Shown one piece after another: positions 14,596-20,800 of a stretch of 20,800 nucleotides of DNA. Source of the DNA: Dehalococcoidia bacterium UBA2160. Lineage in GTDB: Bacteria > Chloroflexota > Dehalococcoidia > Lucifugimonadales > UBA1123. The notes under the pieces are model-generated. The model was not told the DNA's origin, made no database searches, and saw nothing but the letters and a program-made list of their open reading frames with translations. The number at the start of each line of letters is the position of its first letter. Positions within the stretch are counted from its first letter, which is position 1. The stretch covers positions 29,427-50,226 of the forward strand of contig DCWO01000081.1 in NCBI GenBank assembly GCA_002328865.1, in the 5' to 3' direction. The translations under genes and the position numbers were made by a program.

Positions 14596-16734
14596 TCACG
14601 CCTTATCCAAGACTTCCGACACTTTGTGGGCCAATTCGTCTGAAGCGAAAGGCTTCCTTATCACGTTGATGTCAGCCGCGAAACGCTCTCGCGGGATGAT
14701 GTTCCCGTCGACGTAGCCAGTCATGAACAGCACCTCGATGGTCGGGTTCGAGTCCTTGAGGGTGTGAGCCAGCTCAATGCCTCCCATGACCGGCATTATC
14801 ACGTCGGTCAACAGCAGATGAATTTCCTCGGAGCCGTGCTCTTTGGCCATCGATAGCGCTGCCCGCCCGTCCTCGGCTTCCAGCACTGCGTAGCCTTGCT
14901 CGCGCAGCATCTCGGCCACCACTTCACGGACCGAGGGCTCGTCCTCGACCAGAAGGATTGTCTTGCCGCCCGATGGTGGGCCGCCCCAGTCGTGATTCAC
15001 GTTCGTTTCCGCAGCTGATCTCTCCACCCTCGGAAAGTAGACCTCGAAGGTCGTCCCGTGCCCGGGGACGCTCGACACTCGTATATCGCCGCCGCTTTGT
15101 TTCACAATTCCATGGCATAACGCCAGCCCCAAGCCCGCGCTTTCGCCTACTCGTTTGGTGGTGAAGAAGGGCTCGAATATGCGCCCGCGAATCTCTTCGT
15201 CGATGCCGACTCCAGTGTCGCGGATCGTCAATCTTAGGTATTCGCCGAAATCCAACTCCGCATGCTGACGCCCAGCGACCGAGTCCACGGTGACGTTGGC
15301 GGTCTCGATGGTCAGCCTGCCGCCATCGGGCATGGCATCGCGAGCATTGATGGTCATGTTGACCAATAGCTGTTCCACGTGGACCGGATCAACCTCGATC
15401 GTGCCCAGACCAGGTGTGGCTGGCGCCGACAGTGTTATGTCTTCGCCGATGAGGCGCCCGAGCATATCCGTGGTGCTCTGGACCAGGCTGTCAAGTTCGA
15501 GTGCTCTGGGCTGGTTGTGCTGACGGCCGGCAAACGCCAATATCTGATCGACGACCGTGGCGGCGCGGCGGGCGGATTCGTGTATGCGTTGGGCGTACTG
15601 CTGCGCCGGGTGGTCATGAGAGATCGCATTCATCGATAGGCTGGCGTAGGCCAGGATGGGCGTCAACATGTTGTTGAACTCATGGGCGACGCCGCCAGCC
15701 AACCGGCCGAGGGCCTCGATCCTTTGAGATTCGCGGAGTTGCTCTTCCAGACTGATTCGCGCCTCTTCCGTCTGCCGGTGCTCCGTGACGTCTCTGAACA
15801 CTATTATCCGGCCCATTGTCGCTCCGCGCCCGTCACGCAGGGGAGTCGCCGTGATGTCGAAGCGTCGTTCTTGATCATCCTCTTCAAGGGCGGTCTCAAG
15901 GTGTTCCTCAGTATCCTCGCCCCACAATCTGAGCATGCCTGATCGAGCAGGCAACACCTCGGACGCCTTTCTCCCAAGCACGTCTCGAAACGCGACCCCA
16001 AGGATTCGCTCTGCGGCTGGATTCATGTCCGCAATGCGGTGCAAGCCATCGAGGACGACTAGCCCATCGTGCATCCCTTCCATGACGGCAACTCGCGCCA
16101 TCGGCGTGACGTCCAGTAACCTAAAGCGAAACACCGCCACCGCCAGCATCAAGCCCGAAACAGTGAACGCGATCGGCGTGAGGTCGAGATCTTCCACCGG
16201 GCTCCTCCCCGACAGATAGATCGTGTTGCCCAACCAGGGAGCCGCTACGGCAATCAGCAGTGCGGCGGCCTGCCTGCGAAATGCACGGTTTGAAACGAGA
16301 GCCCAACGAATCAGCATGATTGAGGCGACAGTCATGATGACGTAGTCATATGCCAAATGCACCCAGAAACCGGCGCCATAGGTCTTGTCCATGAACATGA
16401 GTGAATCGACCCGATGCGCGCTGTAACGTGCCCAGATCAACCCATGCTCCTCGTTTGTCCAGACAAGCGCCAACGTGACGGTCGGGATAATGGCGAGCAA
16501 CAGCAAACGGTTGACCGTCAACCAATCCTGGTGACGGGTGTGCCAGATGGCGAACACAATCAATCCCAACGGGACGGTGACAATGCCCACGTACTCGATC
16601 TTTGCCCATAGCAGCTTAGTCGGCAGGTTCAGACTGGTGAGACCCATCGCATAAGCTACCAGCCAGACGGTCACTGCCGACATCAACAGCGCAATGGGCG
16701 CGCCCCCTCCGATGCACTTGCGCGGCGACGCCAC
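14596..16734 (-). CDS. Hybrid 7TM-PAS sensor histidine kinase, frameshifted N-terminus
   Basis: The 712 residues read in order as a membrane sensor domain of the HisKA_7TM type (about 12-205), a PAS domain (about 215-320), HisKA with His351 in GGVAHEFNN, HATPase with N-box Asn463 (INARDAMPDGG), DTGVGI and SAGLGLALCHGI, then a receiver domain with acidic residues in LLVEDEP, phospho-acceptor Asp644 in LLTDVIMP and Lys694. It should autophosphorylate on His351 and pass the phosphate to Asp644; with no output domain, a separate partner is needed and none is nearby. The first residues (MASPRKCIGG) do not belong to the family: the true first membrane helix is encoded in another frame just upstream (16683-16859), so a one-base indel near the C-run at 16703-16707 has split the gene. 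A sequencing error, a real mutation or phase variation are all possible. Confidence 0.9.
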   Translation of the reverse strand: MASPRKCIGGGAPIALLMSAVTVWLVAYAMGLTSLNLPTKLLWAKIEYVGIVTVPLGLIVFAIWHTRHQDWLTVNRLLLLAIIPTVTLALVWTNEEHGLIWARYSAHRVDSLMFMDKTYGAGFWVHLAYDYVIMTVASIMLIRWALVSNRAFRRQAAALLIAVAAPWLGNTIYLSGRSPVEDLDLTPIAFTVSGLMLAVAVFRFRLLDVTPMARVAVMEGMHDGLVVLDGLHRIADMNPAAERILGVAFRDVLGRKASEVLPARSGMLRLWGEDTEEHLETALEEDDQERRFDITATPLRDGRGATMGRIIVFRDVTEHRQTEEARISLEEQLRESQRIEALGRLAGGVAHEFNNMLTPILAYASLSMNAISHDHPAQQYAQRIHESARRAATVVDQILAFAGRQHNQPRALELDSLVQSTTDMLGRLIGEDITLSAPATPGLGTIEVDPVHVEQLLVNMTINARDAMPDGGRLTIETANVTVDSVAGRQHAELDFGEYLRLTIRDTGVGIDEEIRGRIFEPFFTTKRVGESAGLGLALCHGIVKQSGGDIRVSSVPGHGTTFEVYFPRVERSAAETNVNHDWGGPPSGGKTILLVEDEPSVREVVAEMLREQGYAVLEAEDGRAALSMAKEHGSEEIHLLLTDVIMPVMGGIELAHTLKDSNPTIEVLFMTGYVDGNIIPRERFAADINVIRKPFASDELAHKVSEVLDKA

Positions 16735-16859
16735 GCATATCCGGCGAGCAGTGCGGAAACCACTGCTGTCAGAAACGACGCCACGATGTAGGGTGATAAG
16801 CTGAAATGCAATGTACTGAAGGAACCCCGACTCAGATCTTCGACGTCCGAGGATGTCAT
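16683..16859 (-). pseudogene. Displaced 5' end of the histidine kinase gene
   Basis: This 58-codon frame starts at ATG 16857-16859 and encodes LSPYIVASFLTAVVSALLAG followed by YAWRRRASASEG, the expected first transmembrane helix and basic loop of a 7TM sensor kinase. It ends at TGA 16683-16685, inside the kinase ORF. Adding one G to the GGGGG run (16703-16707, - strand) joins the frames as ASASEGGAPIALLMSAVTVW. Without that the full kinase of about 764 residues is not made as one chain. No clear Shine-Dalgarno is seen before the ATG. Confidence 0.7.
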
Positions 16860-17595
16860 GCGACCGATGTGTGCATGATAATCGCGCTGATCTCCGACGG
16901 CTAGTTAATCACCGTCCGATCTTGGGTGAGGTCGAGTTGACAGTCAGTTGTCTCAGCCGTCGCCTACGAGGTTTCCTGAATAGAGACGAGTCGACGTTCT
17001 ACCCGTGGTGACCGATCTATGGGTCGGGCAGCTCGGGATCATCATCTGGCCGATGTCATCGTAGCGAAACGCTCGGAACTCGCTATGATCGGTGGAACGC
17101 GAACCACCAGTCCCCAGATTCCTTCGCGCATACTAACGAGTCAGTTCCTCCAGCGCCGCCGTCGGTTTTCAGGCTCGCGAAAGCGACACTGGGCACGAGT
17201 GAATCGGTCGGCGGGCAGGTCCGCTTAGGATACCAGAGCCGAGTCACCCATCATGCCCAAATCGAATCAAGCGCGACCAACTGACACCCTCCGTCACGTC
17301 GATGATCGTACACACGCTCCAACACGCTGTCAATCGCCCTTTCGTGTCCGTGCGCATGCTCTTTGACCTAGGGACGTAGGTCATCTGTTGGCGAAACCCA
17401 CGCGACCTAATTGTCAGTTGTCGAGCCTCGTACGACGTTCAGTCAGGCGAGCGAATGAGTTCGAGTAGTCACGTAGATGAGCGGCGCTGGGCGTCCACCC
17501 GTGTCGATGCAACTCGCGCTGCATGGTTCAACGCGACGAATACAAGGCTGACCGTGAAATTGAACCGAATTTACGGAGTCAGCTCACGTCCAGCG
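16860..17595. other. Long intergenic region without a recognisable gene
   Basis: About 735 bp lie between the start of the kinase and the end of the thioredoxin-like gene. Short open frames (for example 17019-17228, +) are Arg-rich random-looking translations. The only structure I see is a 7-bp inverted repeat TGACCTA-GGGACG-TAGGTCA at 17364-17383 and a 10-mer GTCAGTTGTC occurring at 16943 and 17413. It probably includes the kinase promoter near 16860-16950. Confidence 0.5.
17364..17383. promoter_or_regulatory. Palindrome, possible operator
   Basis: TGACCTA (17364-17370) and TAGGTCA (17377-17383) are perfect reverse complements with a 6-nt spacer. The spacing, 13 bp centre to centre, is plausible for a dimeric regulator. 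It lies far from any start codon, so its role is uncertain. Confidence 0.3.
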
Positions 17596-18198
17596 CTACG
17601 CCTCGTCCAGAATATCGTCGATGAAAGTGCCGAGTTTGAACTCGCTGATCGCGCCGTCTACGCGGTCGGCCATATTGCCGTTGGAGTCGAAAAACACCGT
17701 GGTCGGCATGCTCCTGACCGAGTAGTTTACGACCGTGGAACGGCTAGGCGGCGCGCCCGCTGGATAGGTGATGCCGAGTTCGCTCAGGAGCCGCAAGGCG
17801 CTGCGTTCCGTGCCGAGCCCGGTAAACGCGCCGACATCCATTCCCAAGAAGATCACGTCGTCTTGGTTGCGTTCGTATACGCGTTGGAACGCCGGCATCT
17901 CGGCGCGGCAGGGAGGACAGTCGCCGGCCCAGAAGTTGAGCACCACCGGCTTGCCTAGCCCAAGGACATCGTCGAAACTCACGTTTTCGCCACCGATGTG
18001 TTGAGCGCCCTGGTACACTTCGAACTCGAAGTCGTCGCCGGCGCCAGCCGAACCGCTCCCCTGGATGACTGCAATTCCGACGAGCACCAACACGGCCACG
18101 GTGATTCCACCGATTACCAACGTCGACGGACTGAACTTCGTTCCGCTGCCGCGTTTACCCTTTGGCCGACCTCGTTTGCGCCTGTTCTTGGAAGCCAT
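17596..18198 (-). CDS. Membrane-anchored thioredoxin-like (TlpA/ResA-type) protein
   Basis: This 200-residue protein has a very basic N-terminus (KNRRKRGRPKGKRG), one transmembrane helix (about 24-46, TLVIGGITVAVLVLVGIAVI) and an extracytoplasmic thioredoxin fold. The redox motif is CPPC (Cys94, Cys97) in NFWAGDCPPCRAE, with Asp in place of the usual Trp before the first Cys, and the cis-proline segment is RSMPTTVFF. Proteins of this kind reduce or exchange disulphides outside the membrane, for instance during cytochrome c maturation; none of those genes is nearby. The start ATG at 18198 has GGGAGGGG upstream; an open extension to 18342 is not supported. It follows the MFS gene by about 150 bp on the same strand. 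Confidence 0.9.
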   Translation of the reverse strand: MASKNRRKRGRPKGKRGSGTKFSPSTLVIGGITVAVLVLVGIAVIQGSGSAGAGDDFEFEVYQGAQHIGGENVSFDDVLGLGKPVVLNFWAGDCPPCRAEMPAFQRVYERNQDDVIFLGMDVGAFTGLGTERSALRLLSELGITYPAGAPPSRSTVVNYSVRSMPTTVFFDSNGNMADRVDGAISEFKLGTFIDDILDEA

Positions 18199-18349
18199 GC
18201 CACCCCTCCCAAATCGCTGTTGCCAGTTGAATTCGCGCCGCAAGCGTAAATGCGCTTGCTTTGGCGATTCTCTGGTTAAGATGCAAGGGCACGGCAGAAG
18301 GTGCACGTGACGCGTCGCAGCATCCATCATGCTGGGCGTCATGTTGCGG

Positions 18350-19861
18350 TCAGCGTCCCTGACCGGGCTCGCCTGCTTCGTCCTCGGCGGTTGGCTTCCA
18401 GGCCATGAACGCTGCGACGGCGATTGCGATCAGGCTGACGGCCATGGCGATCAGGTAGAAGTCGCTGAACAGCGAGAGACCGGCGCCGGTGAGCTGGGTC
18501 TCGAACTCCGTCACGCGTTGGGCCGCCTGCTCGGCGCTGTCTCCCGGCAAGGGCAACGGCAGGCGCATTCCGGCGACCAGGTCCTGGAACCGGCCCGTAC
18601 CCCATGCGGTCAGCGTGGCCAGGCCGAACGTCATGCCCACCATGCGCATCGCGGTGATCAGCGCCGCCGCGGCGCCCCTGAGGCCGACGTCGACCGAGTT
18701 CGTGGCCGCCAGGGCGACGGGAGCGATTAACAATCCGAAACCGAACCCAGCTAACGCCAGGTGCACGGTCATGGACGGATCAGAAACCGTCAGGTCCCAT
18801 CTGCTCATGAAGCCGAACCCAACCGCGATCAGCGCTAGCCCCAGCATCGTCGGGACCCGATAGTCGAGACGTTGTGCCGCAATGCCTCCCAGCACGGCGC
18901 CGATCGGGACCGCCGCGGTCATCCGCATCAGCATCAACCCCCCTTCGAGCGGGGTCCTGCCCAGCACCGTGTTCGCCATCAATGGGATGGTCACCATTCC
19001 GATTATCAAGGCGGCCCCGATAAGCAGGTGAGTCCCGTTGGCCGCGTTAAACGGTCTGCTTCGGAACATCGACATCGGCAACAGCGGATCGGCTATTCCC
19101 CGCTGCCTTATCACGAAGAACACCAGGGAGATCAGAGCGACCGCGACGTAGACGCCAAACAACTCGTCCGGAGCATCGACTCGGGCCAGCCCCAGCGTGA
19201 GAGTCGACAAACAGACCGCCAGCAACACGCCGCCCATGTAATCGATCTTGGCCGGAAATCGAGGGCTTGGGCCGACCAGCGGGACGAGAAAAACCAGGAC
19301 CAGAATTCCGAGAGGTATGTTGATCCAGAACACCCAGGGCCAATCCAGGTAGCGAATGATTATCCCGCCCCACAGCGGACCGATCACGCCTCCGGCCTCG
19401 GCGGACGCACCGACGATCCCCAGCGGCACACCTCGGCGCGCCGAAGGGAAAAGGTCTCCGACCATGGCGATGGATATGGGGACCAGCGCACCTGCGCCCA
19501 CGGCCTGAAACACCCGGGCCGCCACCAGCGCAGTGAGGTCGGTCGTCAACGCCGCCAGAACCGACCCAGCCATGAACATCAACATCGAGGCCACGTACAG
19601 GTTGCGATGGCCCCAGACGTCGGACATCCGGCCTATGAGGGGCATCGCGGCGACGTACCCGAGCAGATAGCCGGTGATCGTCCAAGAAGCCCGGTCCAGC
19701 TCCGTGATCTGAACCTTGAGGTCCAGCATGATCTGGGGCAGCACGGTCACGATAACGGTCTGGTCGTCCGCCGCTATGAAGACGCCGGCGCAAATCGGCA
19801 CGATTGCGACGTAAGGAGGAATGCGGGGGCGGGGGTTCTTGGCTCCGTTTTGAGAGGTCAC
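18350..19861 (-). CDS. MFS transporter, DHA2 (EmrB/QacA, 14-TM) family
   Basis: About 503 residues with 14 predicted membrane helices. The first helix carries ADDQTVIVTVLPQI, the DHA2 form of LDxTIVNVALP, with Asp32/Asp33. Motif A is GRMSDVWGHRN after helix 2, and motif C is AEAGGVIGPLWGG, with a Glu as in the lprG-linked transporters as I recall them. A long loop before the last helix (RFQDLVAG to LTGAGLS) is extracytoplasmic. I place the start at GTG 19859-19861, 7 nt after the lipoprotein stop, because an earlier ATG at 19933 would add an Arg/Ser-rich segment read across the lipoprotein gene. The close coupling to a LppX/LprG-type lipoprotein suggests joint export of a lipid or drug. Confidence 0.9.
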   Translation of the reverse strand: MTSQNGAKNPRPRIPPYVAIVPICAGVFIAADDQTVIVTVLPQIMLDLKVQITELDRASWTITGYLLGYVAAMPLIGRMSDVWGHRNLYVASMLMFMAGSVLAALTTDLTALVAARVFQAVGAGALVPISIAMVGDLFPSARRGVPLGIVGASAEAGGVIGPLWGGIIIRYLDWPWVFWINIPLGILVLVFLVPLVGPSPRFPAKIDYMGGVLLAVCLSTLTLGLARVDAPDELFGVYVAVALISLVFFVIRQRGIADPLLPMSMFRSRPFNAANGTHLLIGAALIIGMVTIPLMANTVLGRTPLEGGLMLMRMTAAVPIGAVLGGIAAQRLDYRVPTMLGLALIAVGFGFMSRWDLTVSDPSMTVHLALAGFGFGLLIAPVALAATNSVDVGLRGAAAALITAMRMVGMTFGLATLTAWGTGRFQDLVAGMRLPLPLPGDSAEQAAQRVTEFETQLTGAGLSLFSDFYLIAMAVSLIAIAVAAFMAWKPTAEDEAGEPGQGR

Positions 19862-19868
19862 GAGCCAA

Positions 19869-20591
19869 CTATTCCGGGGGCCGAATGTCCATCGGCTCGT
19901 TGAATTTCGAGAGCGTGATGATGCGGACAACACCGTCGGGCTCCGGTGCGGTCACACGGCCATCCAACACTGCTTTGTTGAGGAAGTGCGTTCGGGCGTC
20001 TATCGTGAGCTCGACGCTTACGGTCGTCCCTTCGACCGAATTGCCCAGCAACGGGCGGAGGGCTTCTGCCGGGAGGTCGCCTGTTACGACGAATTCGTCT
20101 TCGTCGAGGGACGCGATGCTCGGGCTCAGGACGCTTGTCATCATCGAGCCGATCCCTTTTTGCGGGTCGAAGAATCCCAGAGGACTCACCTCACGGGGGA
20201 CGCCTTCCCAGGCGTCGGTCAACGGGTTCGTCATATAGCTGTCGTCGCCGATCGTGATCAGGCTCGACCGCACGGCGAATGAGCCCAAAGTGCCCGCGAA
20301 ATCGATGGATATGGCGCCTGGGCTCACCACGTCGCCATCGGCCTCGGTAACCGTCAGGCCGGGCGCCAGAGGCGTACCACCGCCTTCGTGGTTCAGCCGG
20401 AAGTGGAAGGTTTTCAACGCGCCTGTGGCCTCTCCCGCGATCCGCAGCAGCTCTTCGACGCTCACCGGTGTCGGCGTTGGAACAGGCGTGGCGGTCGGAG
20501 CAGACGGCTCGTCGCTGCCGCAGCTTCCCAACACCCAAAAGATCGCGGCGACCGCCAACGCGGCGAGCGACAGTCTGAACTCCGTGCGCAC
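19869..20591 (-). CDS. LppX/LprAFG-like lipoprotein
   Basis: This 240-residue precursor has a basic start, a hydrophobic helix and the lipobox VLGSC, followed by a Ser/Thr/Pro linker (PTATPVPTPTPV). The body (about 45-235) has the LppX_LprAFG pattern: KTFHFRLNHEG, TVTEADGDVVSPGAISIDFA, DSYMTNPLTDAWEGV, FFDPQKGIGSMM, GDLPAEAL and VSVELTIDART. In mycobacteria this fold holds a hydrophobic pocket that carries triacylated lipids. The start is probably GTG 20589-20591, with GGAG 6 nt upstream; a TTG at 20601-20603 is the alternative. It immediately precedes the DHA2 MFS gene in what must be one operon. Confidence 0.85.
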   Translation of the reverse strand: MRTEFRLSLAALAVAAIFWVLGSCGSDEPSAPTATPVPTPTPVSVEELLRIAGEATGALKTFHFRLNHEGGGTPLAPGLTVTEADGDVVSPGAISIDFAGTLGSFAVRSSLITIGDDSYMTNPLTDAWEGVPREVSPLGFFDPQKGIGSMMTSVLSPSIASLDEDEFVVTGDLPAEALRPLLGNSVEGTTVSVELTIDARTHFLNKAVLDGRVTAPEPDGVVRIITLSKFNEPMDIRPPE

Positions 20592-20800
20592 TCGTTGCTC
20601 CAAGGACGGGAAGGATGAATTCGACCGTCCTAACGGTAACAGCGGACCTGCATTCGCTCAAGTCTTCTGAGAGGCAGTTCGGCGCTATCGTTATTCGGTC
20701 ATCGATGGCACGCTGTCGGGGCGCTGTGAGGGATGCGCATAGACGCACGGGCAGGGAGTTGTGGCGGTCGGAAGCTAAATTGGGCTACGGACGAACGGGC
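20592..20800. other. Upstream region of the lipoprotein operon
   Basis: No gene is visible. The promoter of the lipoprotein-MFS operon should lie here; TTGAGC, a 17-nt spacer and TACCGT around 20629-20662 (- strand) is a weak candidate that I would not call on its own. Confidence 0.35.

Noticed and set aside
17019..17228. Possible 69-residue gene in the long intergenic stretch
   Set aside because: Arg/Ser-rich random-looking product without a Shine-Dalgarno.
18872..19903. Open frame of 343 codons on the + strand
   Set aside because: It is the antisense of the MFS gene; its Arg/His/Gln-rich product contains no hydrophobic or domain pattern.
1..20800. tRNA, rRNA, CRISPR or insertion sequence
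   Set aside because: By eye I found no T-loop GTTCRANYC in a cloverleaf, no regularly spaced repeats and no transposase-like protein.

Overview
The window most likely comes from a bacterium of the phylum Chloroflexota, possibly a SAR202/Dehalococcoidia-like lineage; I put this at about 0.75. The reasons are bacterial Shine-Dalgarno starts (GGAGG or GAGGAG 4-8 nt before several genes), bacterial-type promoters, a hybrid 7TM histidine kinase, a lipobox lipoprotein next to a 14-TM MFS exporter, CaiB/BaiF and AMP-forming CoA enzymes, and two genes for archaeal-type flagellin (archaellin), which some Chloroflexota are known to carry. No rRNA, tRNA, CRISPR array or transposase was seen.

Region 1 (1-4282) concerns molybdenum cofactor. 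A stand-alone MoeA is followed by a small arrestin-like protein and a long MoeA fused to a periplasmic-binding-protein-like domain, all on the + strand. An inverted-repeat element of a widespread dispersed type lies at the left edge.

Region 2 (4400-7990) is the most unusual. A pentapeptide-repeat gene (-) is followed by two paralogous archaellin-like genes (+), each with its own conserved leader of about 155 nt and its own terminator. A dead fragment of the pentapeptide gene lies between them. The whole block (pentapeptide 5' end, leader, archaellin, terminator) was therefore duplicated in tandem, and the second pentapeptide copy then decayed. The leaders are more alike than the coding DNA, so they probably carry regulation. 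The archaellins keep the class III signal peptide and the N-terminal polymerisation helix, and carry an inserted beta-rich domain and an Asp-rich probable calcium loop. No archaellum motor gene lies in the window.

Region 3 (8198-14350) looks catabolic: an M19-type dipeptidase family protein lacking part of its usual zinc site, an AMP-forming acyl-CoA synthetase, a seven-bladed propeller lactonase, an MBL-fold hydrolase and a CaiB/BaiF CoA transferase. The last two form a short - strand operon.

Region 4 (14596-20591, all - strand) holds a hybrid histidine kinase with an apparent N-terminal frameshift, a gene-free stretch of about 740 bp, a membrane-anchored thioredoxin-like protein, and a lipoprotein-MFS pair whose layout matches the mycobacterial lprG-Rv1410c operon.
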